Positions 50,861 through 58,952 of a DNA stretch of 64,000 nucleotides are shown in pieces (the stretch's first letter is position 1; the number at the start of each line of letters is the position of its first letter). The stretch comes from Winogradskya consettensis (GTDB taxonomy: Bacteria; Actinomycetota; Actinomycetes; Mycobacteriales; Micromonosporaceae): contig NZ_BOQP01000022.1 of assembly GCF_018332715.1 (NCBI RefSeq), positions 124,001 to 188,000 on the forward strand. Reading direction: 5' to 3'. The notes below the pieces were generated by a model, which was given only the letters and a program-made list of their open reading frames with translations, had not been told where the DNA came from and searched no databases. The position numbers and the translations under genes were made by a program.

Positions 50861-51568
50861 TCATCTCGCCGGGAGCGCCCCGGCGAGCAGGTCGACAGCG
50901 GACGTGAGGGCGGCCCGGGGTGCGTCCTGCCAGTTTGCGGTGACCGGTTGCTGCGATGTCGACAGCGGGTAGCGGTCGGCGTAGTCCGGGATCTGGCGGG
51001 TGGTTTCTTCGGCCTGGGCGAGCCAGCCGGACATGCCGCGGTGGTCCATGTGCAGGTAGGACGCGGTGGTTTCGGCGCAGGCGCGGATCGTGGCGTAGAG
51101 CATGGTGACCGTGGGGGTCTCGGGGGCCCGCCAGCGGGCGAGGATCTGCAGGAGGCGTTCGAGCCAGTCCTGTTCGCACGGGCCCTGGGTGGCCTGGGAC
51201 CAGGGGCGGGACGCCAGCCACGGGTGCGCGACGTACACGTCGAAGAGCGCGCCTGACCAGGCCTGGAGGTCGTCGGCCAGGGTGGTTGCCGGGTCGGTCC
51301 AGGTGGGCATGGCGCAGGCGTGGTCCTGCATGAGGGCGAGCAGTTCTTCTTTCGTTCCCACGTACGGGTAGAGCGCCATCGGTGTCTTTCCGAAGCGGCC
51401 CGCGATCGCGCGTGTGGAGACCGCCGCCAGGCCCGATTCGTCGGCGATCGCGATGCCCGCGTCGAGGAGGTCGTCCAGGTCGAGTTGCTGGCGAGGGCCT
51501 CGGCGAGGGGTGGGCAACGTAGTGCCGCGATGGCGCCACAGGCGGCGTACGTGGGCTTCGTGATCCAT
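50861..51568 (-). CDS. TetR/AcrR family regulator
   Basis: 235 residues from ATG 51568 (in-frame codons up to 51724 are rejected). Helix-turn-helix LDDLLDAGIAIADESGLAAV and IAGRFGKTPMALYPYVGTKEELL; the C-terminal domain resembles the TetR_C tetracycline-repressor-like type (MQDHACAMPTW, ATIRACAETTASYLHMD). It shares a 25-bp intergenic region with an alpha/beta hydrolase gene and probably represses it. Confidence 0.9.
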   Translation of the reverse strand: MDHEAHVRRLWRHRGTTLPTPRRGPRQQLDLDDLLDAGIAIADESGLAAVSTRAIAGRFGKTPMALYPYVGTKEELLALMQDHACAMPTWTDPATTLADDLQAWSGALFDVYVAHPWLASRPWSQATQGPCEQDWLERLLQILARWRAPETPTVTMLYATIRACAETTASYLHMDHRGMSGWLAQAEETTRQIPDYADRYPLSTSQQPVTANWQDAPRAALTSAVDLLAGALPAR

Positions 51569-51575
51569 AGTCCTT

Positions 51576-51589
51576 ACAGTATATAGTGT
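51576..51589. promoter_or_regulatory. Divergent operator/promoter ACAGTATATAGTGT
   Basis: A near-perfect 14-bp palindrome fills the 25-bp gap between the TetR and hydrolase starts. Its TATAGT is also the -10 for the hydrolase gene (ATG 6 nt later, leaderless), and on the other strand TATACT serves the TetR gene. Confidence 0.65.
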
Positions 51590-51593
51590 TTCC

Positions 51594-52415
51594 ATGGACG
51601 TATCAGTGCTGGGTAACGGACCTGCCGTACTGCTGCCGGTCAGCATCGCGACGATGGAGGGGAAAGCCGCCGACGATCTGCGGGCCTGGGGCGCTGACCC
51701 GAACCTCGGGCACAACCTCGCCACCGGGCTGGTCGACGCCGGTTTTCAGGTGATCGCCGCCGATTACGAGGGACATCTCAGGGACGAGCCCCAGCCGCGT
51801 ACGCTCGACGCCGCTCAGGTGGCCGCCGATCTGCTCGCGATCGCCGATGTGGCCGGGGTCGAGCGGTTCGCGTACTACGGGTATTCGTGGCTCGGACTGG
51901 CCGGGTTGCAGCTCGCGTTGCGTACCGATCGGCTGACCGCGCTGGCCATGGGTGGATTTCCACCGCTCGGTGGCCCCTATGCGGCGATGCTCGACGTCAC
52001 GCGCACTGCTCATCGGATGTCCCTTGAGGAAAAGCAGTCGCCGGCGCAAACGGCCGAGCCGGGTGACTGGGATTCCGCGGATTTCACGCTGACACCGGAT
52101 CAGACCCAGCAGTACGTCACGCTCTACGAGTCGTTGCAGGGCTTCGACGAGCGGGCCGCGCTCGACAAGGTCGACATCCCGCGGCTGGTGCTGATCGGCG
52201 GGAACGACACGATTCAGTACGGCGAGAAGTGGGACAACGCACGGGTCTCGATGGCCGACGCCATTCACGAGTTCGGTGCGGAACTGACAGAGCGGGCTTG
52301 GGGCGTACACATCATCCCTGAGGCCGACCACATGCGAGCGATGCAGGCAGCGACCGTTCTGCCGATCCTGATCCCGTTCCTAAAAGCTACGATCCTAGGC
52401 TCGCGAGCAGGTTGA
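51594..52415 (+). CDS. Alpha/beta hydrolase
   Basis: 273 residues. AVLLPVSIATM at the oxyanion position, FQVIAADYEGHL, nucleophile elbow FAYYGYSWLGLAGLQLAL (Ser in GYSWLG), acid in LVLIGGNDTIQYG and His in IIPEADHMRAM. Without a recognisable substrate motif; could be an esterase or haloperoxidase-like enzyme. Leaderless start and divergent TetR suggest induction by a small molecule. The 3' end overlaps the convergent DUF1345 gene by 29 bp. Confidence 0.85.
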   Translation: MDVSVLGNGPAVLLPVSIATMEGKAADDLRAWGADPNLGHNLATGLVDAGFQVIAADYEGHLRDEPQPRTLDAAQVAADLLAIADVAGVERFAYYGYSWLGLAGLQLALRTDRLTALAMGGFPPLGGPYAAMLDVTRTAHRMSLEEKQSPAQTAEPGDWDSADFTLTPDQTQQYVTLYESLQGFDERAALDKVDIPRLVLIGGNDTIQYGEKWDNARVSMADAIHEFGAELTERAWGVHIIPEADHMRAMQAATVLPILIPFLKATILGSRAG

Positions 52416-52998
52416 TCGCCACGGCGAGGATGCCGGTGCCGAACGCGTAGGAGAGCAGCGCGTGGGCGAGCACGAGCCGGCGGATCTCGGTGGAGGTGGA
52501 GTTCGTGTCGGAGATCGCGTAGGACATGCCCACGGTGAAGGCCAGATAGGCGAAATCGCTGTAGGACGGTGGCGCGTCCTGGTTGAAATCGATGCCGCCG
52601 TCGGTCTCGAAGTAGTAGGACCGGGCGTACTTGAACGCGAAGACGGTATTGACCAGCGCCCAGGAGAGCACGACCGCGACCACGCTGAGAATCACCATGG
52701 CCTTGTTGTCGCTCGCGTTCACGATGGCGCTGATCACCACCGCGAGACCGCCCACCGCCGCGGCCAGAATGGCGGAATCCGTGCCCCGCGACCCGGTCTC
52801 CCGCTCGGCGAGGGCCTTGGTGCCGGCGGCGTCGTGGGGCCAGCTGACCATCCACACCCACGCGAGCACGGTGGCGGCGCCGACGATCAGGCCCACCAAC
52901 GGCGCCGGCCCCGACGCGCCCAGCACCGCGGTCAGCATGCCGGCGACGATCCCGGCCAGCAGGGAGACCAGGGCTTTGCCCGCCGACAGGATTCTCAT
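52387..52998 (-). CDS. DUF1345 domain-containing membrane protein
   Basis: 203 residues with five predicted transmembrane helices. The DUF1345 signature is FNQDAPPSYSDFAYLAFTVGMSYAISDTNSTS (spread over about 30 residues, with the conserved DFAYLAF and SDT). Function unknown. It lies 18 bp downstream of the quinone-oxidoreductase-like gene on the same strand, so they may be co-transcribed. Confidence 0.9.
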   Translation of the reverse strand: MRILSAGKALVSLLAGIVAGMLTAVLGASGPAPLVGLIVGAATVLAWVWMVSWPHDAAGTKALAERETGSRGTDSAILAAAVGGLAVVISAIVNASDNKAMVILSVVAVVLSWALVNTVFAFKYARSYYFETDGGIDFNQDAPPSYSDFAYLAFTVGMSYAISDTNSTSTEIRRLVLAHALLSYAFGTGILAVAINLLASLGS

Positions 52999-53016
52999 GC
53001 CGCCGTTTATACCCCT

Positions 53017-53937
53017 TTACGGGATCAGCACGATCTTGCCGCGGGTGTGGCGTTTCTCCAGCTCGGTGAAGGCGTCGGCGACCTTGTCGAGTGGATAGGT
53101 CGCGGCGACGAGCAGTTCGAGGCTGCCATCCGCGACCAGCCCGGCCATCTCCGTGAGGACTTCCCGGGTGGAGGCGAGCATGCTGCCCTCGGCCTTGACG
53201 CCGAGCTCCTGGGCGAGGGCGAACGCGATGATCGTCTCGATCCGGTCGCGGGGAATGCCGAGGTCGACAGCGAGGCGCACGTACTGCGGGCCGAACAGGT
53301 CGATGAACGCGTCGATCTTCCTGTCGGCGAGCTGCTCGGCAAGGTCGTCGCCGTAGTGCACCGGGACGACGCCGCGCTCCCGCAGCCACTCGTCGTTGGC
53401 GGCCGACGCGATGCCGATGACCTCGACGCCACGCCGCCGGAGCAGCTGCACGACCAGAGTGCCGACCCCACCTGCCGCGGCGGAGACTGCGACGGTCTCG
53501 CCGGGTTGCGGATCAACAGCCCGGATCGCGGCGTACGCGGTAGCCGCCACGACGTAGAGCCCGCCCGCCTGTTCCCAGCTCAGCTCCACGGGCCTGATGA
53601 TCAGCTGGTGCACCGGGACGGCGACATGGGTCGCCTGGCTGGACCGCTGCCACGAATACCCGAGCACCTCGTCCCCCTCGCGGAACTCGGTGACCCCCGC
53701 ACCGAGCGCGACGACGACCCCCGCGAGGTCGCTGCCCTGGCCGGACGGGAACGTCGCCGGGTAGCGGTCGCGCATCGCGCCGCTGCGGATGCCGATCTCG
53801 CCGGGATTGATGCCCGCGGCGCGGACCTCGACGACGACCTCCCCTTCCGCGGGGACGGGCGTCGGGATGCTCTCGACGTGCAGGACCTCGGGGCCGCCGT
53901 ACCGATCGAAGCGGACGGCGCGTGACTGGTTGTTCAT
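53017..53937 (-). CDS. NADP-dependent zinc-type alcohol dehydrogenase-like oxidoreductase (quinone oxidoreductase)
   Basis: 306-residue medium-chain dehydrogenase without the catalytic or structural zinc cysteines. FDRYGGPEVLHVESIPTPVP and GINPGEIGIRSGAM at the N-terminus, VALGAGVTEFREGDEVLGY, NADPH site GETVAVSAAAGGVGTLVVQL, and C-terminal YPLDKVADAFTELEKRHTRGKIVL. This is the quinone/enoyl reductase group (Qor-like). It is divergent from a MarR gene; the ATG is 7 nt from TAACAT, so the mRNA should be leaderless. Confidence 0.92.
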   Translation of the reverse strand: MNNQSRAVRFDRYGGPEVLHVESIPTPVPAEGEVVVEVRAAGINPGEIGIRSGAMRDRYPATFPSGQGSDLAGVVVALGAGVTEFREGDEVLGYSWQRSSQATHVAVPVHQLIIRPVELSWEQAGGLYVVAATAYAAIRAVDPQPGETVAVSAAAGGVGTLVVQLLRRRGVEVIGIASAANDEWLRERGVVPVHYGDDLAEQLADRKIDAFIDLFGPQYVRLAVDLGIPRDRIETIIAFALAQELGVKAEGSMLASTREVLTEMAGLVADGSLELLVAATYPLDKVADAFTELEKRHTRGKIVLIP

Positions 53938-53939
53938 GA

Positions 53940-53967
53940 CTTAGATGTTAAGCGCTAATAACCTAAG
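53940..53967. promoter_or_regulatory. MarR operator between the oxidoreductase and marR-type genes
   Basis: A long dyad with outer arms CTTAG (53940-53944) and CTAAG (53963-53967) around the inner palindrome TTAAGCGCTAA. It overlaps the -10 of the oxidoreductase gene and lies just upstream of the MarR gene's -10 (TACTCT). Confidence 0.6.
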
Positions 53968-53987
53968 CGGCAAGGTACTCTTCGGAC

Positions 53988-54413
53988 GTGGAGCTCCGAG
54001 CCTTGTTCGACGACCTGATCCGCTTCGAGACGATCCTCTGGAACACGCTCGACGCCCGCCTGCGCGCCGAGTGCGACACGACCCTGGGCAGCCTGAACAT
54101 CCTGATGGTGATCGACGCCACCCCGGACTGCCGGGTCCAGGAGGTGGCCGGCGCGCTCGCCATCACGGTCGGTGGCGCGAGCCAGTCGGTCGACCGCCTG
54201 GAGCGTGCGGGCCTCTGCATCCGCACGCCCCATCCGCGCAACCGCCGCTCGTCGATCCTGAGACTGACCGCCGCCGGCGACAAGGTCCTGGCCCGGGCCG
54301 GTGCGGCCTTCGACCGCCACCTCGCCGCACTGCTCGGCGACCCGTTGTCCGCGACGCAGCGCGACCAGTTCGGAGCCACCCTCAAGACCCTCCGGGCGTC
54401 CATCTCGGACTGA
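53988..54413 (+). CDS. MarR family regulator
   Basis: 141 residues from GTG 53988, 6 nt after TACTCT (leaderless). Winged helix: LGSLNILMVIDATPDCRVQE, ALAITVGGASQSVDRLERAG and wing HPRNRRSSILRLTAAGDKVL. It probably represses the divergent quinone-oxidoreductase gene and itself in response to phenolic or quinone ligands (inference from the family). Confidence 0.92.
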   Translation: MELRALFDDLIRFETILWNTLDARLRAECDTTLGSLNILMVIDATPDCRVQEVAGALAITVGGASQSVDRLERAGLCIRTPHPRNRRSSILRLTAAGDKVLARAGAAFDRHLAALLGDPLSATQRDQFGATLKTLRASISD

Positions 54414-54452
54414 ACCCTTCTCTCCGTAACGTACAATCTGTACATTCTCGGG

Positions 54453-55649
54453 ATGAGGTCATCACCGTACGGTCCGGTGCTGCGCGACCCCCGCATGCGA
54501 CGCCTCCTCCCCGGCTTCGCGGCGTCCTCCCTCGGCGACGGCATGAGCGCCGTCGCCGTGAGCTGGCTCGCGATCGAGATCGCCCCACCCGACCGGCACG
54601 GCATGTGGGTGGCCCTCGCCGTCGCGGCGTACACGCTGCCCGGCGCACTCGGCACGTTCCTGCTGGCAGCGGTGTTGCGCGGGCGCAGCGGCGCCCAGCT
54701 GGTGACCTGGGACTCGGCCCTGCGCGCCGTCGCGCTGGGCGCGATCGCGATCTTCGCGCTGTCCGGGGCGTTGAGCATCGGGGTGTACGTCGCCCTGCTC
54801 GCCGTGTCGTCACTGCTGCACTCCTGGGGTTCGGCGGGCACGTACACGCTGATGGCGGAGCTGCTGCCGGAACGCGAGCACGTGCCGGCGAACGCCCTGC
54901 TGACAACGCTGAGCCAGGGCGGGGTGCTGATCGGGCCCCTACTCGCCGCCGCCGTCATCGCTGGGGCCGGGGCATCGACGGTCATCGCCCTCGACGCGGT
55001 CAGCTTCGCGGTTCTCGCCCTGTTCTGCGGCTTTGGCGTGCCCTGGGCGGCGCGCGCGGAGCGCCGGAATTCCGGCTCGGGTTTCCGGGTGATGGTCGCA
55101 GATCGGAAGCTGGTCGCCCTGCTCGCGCTGACGTTCTGTTTTTTCGCTCTCTACGGGCCGGTCGAGGTCGGATTACCGGTCTACGTCTCCGATTATCTGC
55201 ACGCACCGGCATCGCATCTCGCCTGGTATTTCACGGCATTCGGCGGGGGCGCGGTCATCGGTGGCCTGATCGCCGGATATCTGCGCGCGTGGCCGTTGTG
55301 GCCCACCGCTTCCGGGATCGTGATCGGGGTGGGGGCGGCCTTTCTGCCATTGGGACTGGGGGCACCGGTCTCGGTTTCGGTGGCGGGTCTCGCGGTCGCG
55401 GGAATCGTTTACGGGCCTTATGGATCTATCACCATCGCACTCTTTCAGCGGTCGGCCGATCGGGCTCAGGTTCTGGCGGCCCGCCGGACCGTGATGATTC
55501 TCGCGGGACCGGTCGGGGTGGGCACGGGCGGCCTCCTGGTCACGGGTCTCGGCCCCCGCCCGGCGATGCTGGTCACCGCGGTCGGCACGATGACCCTCGG
55601 CCTCCTGGCCGCCACCGCCACCACCGCGCAGACGGTCCGGCGACGCTAG
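54453..55649 (+). CDS. MFS transporter
   Basis: 398 residues with about eleven or twelve membrane helices. GFAASSLGDGMSAVAVSWLA starts helix 1; LLPEREHVPANALLTTLSQGGVLIGP in the middle is typical of the MFS-3/EntS-like drug and siderophore exporters (variant of motif A and C). ATG 54453 is 6 nt after TACATT. Probably exports a small molecule; no linked substrate gene except the MarR gene 40 bp upstream, with which it may be co-transcribed. Confidence 0.9.
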   Translation: MRSSPYGPVLRDPRMRRLLPGFAASSLGDGMSAVAVSWLAIEIAPPDRHGMWVALAVAAYTLPGALGTFLLAAVLRGRSGAQLVTWDSALRAVALGAIAIFALSGALSIGVYVALLAVSSLLHSWGSAGTYTLMAELLPEREHVPANALLTTLSQGGVLIGPLLAAAVIAGAGASTVIALDAVSFAVLALFCGFGVPWAARAERRNSGSGFRVMVADRKLVALLALTFCFFALYGPVEVGLPVYVSDYLHAPASHLAWYFTAFGGGAVIGGLIAGYLRAWPLWPTASGIVIGVGAAFLPLGLGAPVSVSVAGLAVAGIVYGPYGSITIALFQRSADRAQVLAARRTVMILAGPVGVGTGGLLVTGLGPRPAMLVTAVGTMTLGLLAATATTAQTVRRR

Positions 55650-55849
55650 ACGGGCTTGAGGTTGAGTGCGGGAACCGTTTCAAGCACGTAGTCCTCGGTC
55701 AGGACCGGTTGGATGTCAACGGATCGGTCGGCGCCGACACAGCGCACGATGAAGACGGTCTCACGCAGCCATTTTTCTGATACCCCGACCTGCGCCGCCA
55801 ACGCCTGGAGCAACCGCTCCACGACGCCGCTCATGTCCTCATCCGCCAC
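55646..55849 (-). CDS. Small hypothetical protein
   Basis: 67 residues from GTG 55849, or 62 from ATG 55834 just after GATGAGG. The sequence (VVERLLQALAAQVGVSEKWL, then ETVFIVRCVGADRSVDIQPV) is well-behaved alpha-beta protein, and its stop overlaps that of the MFS gene by 4 bp. No family recognised; acyl-carrier-like or phosphopantetheine-less helper folds can look similar. Confidence 0.6.
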   Translation of the reverse strand: MADEDMSGVVERLLQALAAQVGVSEKWLRETVFIVRCVGADRSVDIQPVLTEDYVLETVPALNLKPV

Positions 55850-55895
55850 AGCGTGAGCATACGAGCGAACAACCCACAGGGGCCTGGGCCGCCGG

Positions 55896-55920
55896 CCGGC
55901 CCCCGGGATTGCGGGGCCGG
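55896..55920 (-). terminator. Terminator of the secreted protein gene
   Basis: CCGGCCCC paired with GGGGCCGG (8 bp, 9-nt loop), 17 bp after the stop codon of the minus-strand gene that ends at 55937. Confidence 0.55.
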
Positions 55921-55936
55921 ACGGCGTGGCGGTGGG

Positions 55937-56521
55937 TCAGAGGCCCAGGGCCGCGAGGATGGCGTTGAGCAGGAGGGCGAGCTGGCTCAGCGGGAGGTTG
56001 AGGCCGCCGTCGAGGAGGCCGACCACGGCGCACAGGAGGTTGCCGAGGAGGTTGCCGGCGCCCGGGATCGCGGTGATGTCGAGGACGACGGTGTTGAGGT
56101 GGACGGCGAGGCCGAGGAGGTTGAGGTTCAGCGGGCCGAGGACCAGGTGCAGGACCGGGCAGACGAGGGCTGCCGCGGCGGCGGACTGGCCGGCCGGGAG
56201 CTGGACGGGCAGGGTGACCGTGGTGGCTGCCGTGCCCAGGGCCTCACCAGTTGCGGTGGTGAGGACGCTGTTCAGGGTGCCGATGGCGACCAGTTTGCCG
56301 TTCTGGACGGCGAAGCGGGACGGGGTGAAGGTGCCGGTGACCGCGCCGCCGTCGGCGGTGGTGCCGGTGACGGTCGAGGTCAGGGTGCCGGCAGCGGCCC
56401 TGGCAGGTGCGGCGGGTGCGGCAGGTGCGGGTGCGGCTGCGGCGGGGGTGCCGGAAACGGCGACCGTGGTCAGGGCGAGGGTGCCGGCGAGGACGAGTTT
56501 GCTGATCATTCCGGTGCGCAT
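55937..56521 (-). CDS. Secreted hypothetical protein
   Basis: 194 residues from ATG 56521 (AAAGGAC upstream). A Sec signal (KLVLAGTLALTTVAVSGTPA) and an Ala/Pro linker precede ~150 residues: a beta-rich half (GTLTSTVTGTTADGGAVTGT, FAVQNGKLVAIGTL) and a hydrophobic half with two cysteines (LVCPVLHLVLGPLNLNLLGL, NLLCAVVGLLDGG) that is rich in Leu/Asn. I recognise no named domain, but similar proteins are widespread in actinomycetes. No enzymatic motif. Confidence 0.85.
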   Translation of the reverse strand: MRTGMISKLVLAGTLALTTVAVSGTPAAAAPAPAAPAAPARAAAGTLTSTVTGTTADGGAVTGTFTPSRFAVQNGKLVAIGTLNSVLTTATGEALGTAATTVTLPVQLPAGQSAAAAALVCPVLHLVLGPLNLNLLGLAVHLNTVVLDITAIPGAGNLLGNLLCAVVGLLDGGLNLPLSQLALLLNAILAALGL

Positions 56522-56849
56522 GCAAAGTCCTTTCATCGACGTATTTCGTCAAACCGTCGATGCCCGTGACCCGGCGCCGGAAACGGCGAAAGGTGCGAGA
56601 CGGATTCAAATGGCGTGATGTCGACTTTGCAGACCGGAAATGGCATGAGGGTGTGTGGCATCGCGGGTCGACCGCCGCGCAATTCATGGCTGACCCTCAT
56701 CGCTGCGGGCCGAATACCCTGCCCGGCTGCCGACCGCGACAGAGTGCGCCGATGAAGTGACGATGTCAAGATAGAGGAATGTGAATGCGTTTCAGTCCGG
56801 GGAAATTCCCTCGCGGGGGCGGTGGCGTGCCAACGGGTAGCGTGCAGGG
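56522..56849. other. Gap without convincing gene
   Basis: 328 bp between two divergent genes. Short open frames here have poor third-position GC and no ribosome site. It should hold both divergent promoters; I see no clear operator, hairpin or riboswitch. Confidence 0.5.
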
Positions 56850-57560
56850 ATGAGTTCTGTTCCGCCACTGGTCACTTTGCACGTGTGGCGGGTGCCCCGA
56901 CGGGCCGTGGGGCAGGCGTTCCTGCGGATGGCGATCGACCCGCGGCGACTGCGAAGACTTCCCGGCGTGAGCTTCGCCAAGCTGCTCGGCACGGGGACGG
57001 GCACCGGGTTCGGGCCCGGTGACGCCGACCTGACCCGTTTCGCCGCGGTTGTCGTGTGGGACAGCGACAGCGGCGATCAGGAGCTCGGCGCCGCGGGGGC
57101 AGCGTGGGACAGGGTGGCTGCCGGGCGGGCCCGGGTGACGCTGACCCCGATCATGAGCCGGGGGAAGTGGTCACGGCGGCTGCCTTTCGGCGACGGCGCT
57201 CACCGCCCGGGGCGTACCGACGGCATGGTCCTGGCTCTGACCCGGGCCCGGTTGCGACCCTCGAAGGCCCTCACGTTCTGGCGGGCTGTGCCACCGGTTG
57301 CCCGGGAGTTGGTGGCGGCGCCCGGCTTGCTGGGCCGTTTCGGCATCGGGGAGGCGCCCGTGGGCTGGCAAGGGACCGTGAGTGTGTGGCGCAGCGCGGC
57401 GGACCTGACCGCGTTCGCGTACCGTCAGCCGGAGCATCGCGCTGTGATCGCGCGGACACCGGTCGCCCGGTGGTACGCGGAGGACCTCTTCGCGCGGTTC
57501 GCGGTGCGGGACATCAGCGGCGACAAAGCCGTGCTGGGCTGGCGGGAAGGAGAGCAATGA
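56850..57560 (+). CDS. Spheroidene monooxygenase-like (CrtA family) protein
   Basis: 236 residues. The family pattern is visible: VTLHVWRVPRRAVGQAFLRM, GVSFAKLLGTGTG, FAAVVVWDS, LTRARLRPSKALTFWRAVPP, APVGWQGTVSVWRSAADLTA, FAYRQPEHRAVI and WYAEDLFARFAV. CrtA enzymes oxygenate C-2 of acyclic carotenoids. It is the first gene of an operon with carotenoid genes, and its stop overlaps the next start as ATGA. CrtA-like proteins in non-phototrophs are only loosely characterised, so the exact oxidation is uncertain. Confidence 0.82.
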   Translation: MSSVPPLVTLHVWRVPRRAVGQAFLRMAIDPRRLRRLPGVSFAKLLGTGTGTGFGPGDADLTRFAAVVVWDSDSGDQELGAAGAAWDRVAAGRARVTLTPIMSRGKWSRRLPFGDGAHRPGRTDGMVLALTRARLRPSKALTFWRAVPPVARELVAAPGLLGRFGIGEAPVGWQGTVSVWRSAADLTAFAYRQPEHRAVIARTPVARWYAEDLFARFAVRDISGDKAVLGWREGEQ

Positions 57561-58138
57561 GGCTCGTCCCCTGGCAGCCGGACGACATGCTCCGGCGGCT
57601 GGACGACGTGGTGAGCGTGTACGGCGAGGCGATGGGGTACCGCGCCGAGCTGCTGGCGACCCGTCGCGGATACATCGGTGCCCACGTCCGCCGGGCCGGT
57701 TTCCGGGCCGTCGCGACGCTGACCACCGAGGGACAGCTCGCCGGTTTCGGCTACGGCTACGCCTCCGGGGCCGGGCAGTGGTGGCACGACCAGGTGCGTT
57801 CGGCGCTGCCCGACACCGACCGGCAACGCTGGCTGGGTGACTGTTTCGAGGTCGTCGAGCTGCACGTACGCCCGACCGCGCAGGGCCACGGCATCGGCGC
57901 CCGCCAGCTTCGTGCACTGCTGTCGATGGCCGACGGCGCCACCGTGCTCCTGTCGACACCCGAGGCCGACGAGCAGAAGTCCCGGGCCTGGCGGCTCTAC
58001 CGGCGCTTCGGTTTCGAGGACGTTCTGCGCAACTTCTACTTCCCCGGCGACGAGCGCGCCTTCGCGATCCTCGGGCGCGACCTGCCGCTGACCGAGCGCG
58101 CCCGGGCCGAGGGCGCGCCGGGCATTGTCGGCATCTAA
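57557..58138 (+). CDS. GNAT family N-acetyltransferase
   Basis: 193 residues. Acetyl-CoA site FEVVELHVRPTAQGHGIGARQLRALL (the QGHGIG loop) and C-terminal SRAWRLYRRFGFEDVLRNFYF. It overlaps the CrtA-like gene by 4 bp and cruF by 14 bp, so it is tightly embedded in the carotenoid operon; whether it acts in the pathway (for example acylating a sugar) or is a passenger is unknown. Confidence 0.87.
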   Translation: MRLVPWQPDDMLRRLDDVVSVYGEAMGYRAELLATRRGYIGAHVRRAGFRAVATLTTEGQLAGFGYGYASGAGQWWHDQVRSALPDTDRQRWLGDCFEVVELHVRPTAQGHGIGARQLRALLSMADGATVLLSTPEADEQKSRAWRLYRRFGFEDVLRNFYFPGDERAFAILGRDLPLTERARAEGAPGIVGI

Positions 58139-58952
58139 GACGCTCAGGGACTGGGGGCTGCTCGGCGCGCTCGTCCTGCTGCAGATCTGCTACCCGCTGA
58201 CCAGTGGTGATGTGCGCGCCGGCTGCACGGTGGCGACCGTTGTGCTGGGGTATGTGCTTTCGGTCGCGCATGCATTCACCACCCGGGGTGTACGCGCTGC
58301 GGGTGCGCTGATCGCGACGGCCACACTCGGCGGCTTCGCGGTCGAGGCGATCGGCGTCGCGACGGGGTTCCCGTTCGGCACGTACGACTACTCGGGCCAG
58401 CTCGGTCCCAAACTTCTCGGCGTACCCCTCATCATCCCGCTCGCCTGGACCTGGATGGCCTGGCCGGCCTGGCTCGCGGCCCTGCGCCTGGCCCGCGGCA
58501 CGACCGCCCGGATCGTTCTCGCGGCGCTCGGGCTCGCGGCCTGGGATCTGTTCCTGGACCCGCAGATGGTCGCCGAGGGCTACTGGACGTGGCACTCCCC
58601 CACACCCGCGCTGCCGGGCGTGCCGGGCATCCCGATCGGGAACTACGCGGGCTGGCTCGGCTTCGCCGTGCTGCTGATGACGGCGCTGCGGTTCGCCGTG
58701 GGAACTCTTGAGCCCGCCGACGGGCGGGACGCTCCGATGCTCGCGCTCTGGTTCTGGACGTACGCTTCGTCCGTGCTCGCCCACGCGGTCTTCCTGGGGC
58801 TGCCCTGGTCCGCACTCTGGGGTGGCGTCCTCATGGGCGCCGTCGTCCTGCCGCTCGCTGTCCGGTCCGCTCGAGTCGCTTCTCCGACGTGGCTGCCGCG
58901 TTCCTCGGCCCCGCGGCCCGAGCCTGACTCTCCCCCCGGGCGGCGGCGATGA
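58125..58952 (+). CDS. cruF: CruF, carotenoid 1,2-hydratase (DUF422 membrane protein)
   Basis: 275 residues with about seven membrane helices. TTG 58125 lies within the end of the GNAT gene. The DUF422/CruF motifs are GGFAVEAIGVATGFPFGTYDY, LGPKLLGVPLIIPLAWTWMA, AAWDLFLDPQMVAEGYWTW and GVPGIPIGNYAGWLGFA. CruF adds water to the psi-end C-1',2' bond, the step before glycosylation. Start of the next gene overlaps by 4 bp. Confidence 0.9.
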   Translation: MSASKTLRDWGLLGALVLLQICYPLTSGDVRAGCTVATVVLGYVLSVAHAFTTRGVRAAGALIATATLGGFAVEAIGVATGFPFGTYDYSGQLGPKLLGVPLIIPLAWTWMAWPAWLAALRLARGTTARIVLAALGLAAWDLFLDPQMVAEGYWTWHSPTPALPGVPGIPIGNYAGWLGFAVLLMTALRFAVGTLEPADGRDAPMLALWFWTYASSVLAHAVFLGLPWSALWGGVLMGAVVLPLAVRSARVASPTWLPRSSAPRPEPDSPPGRRR

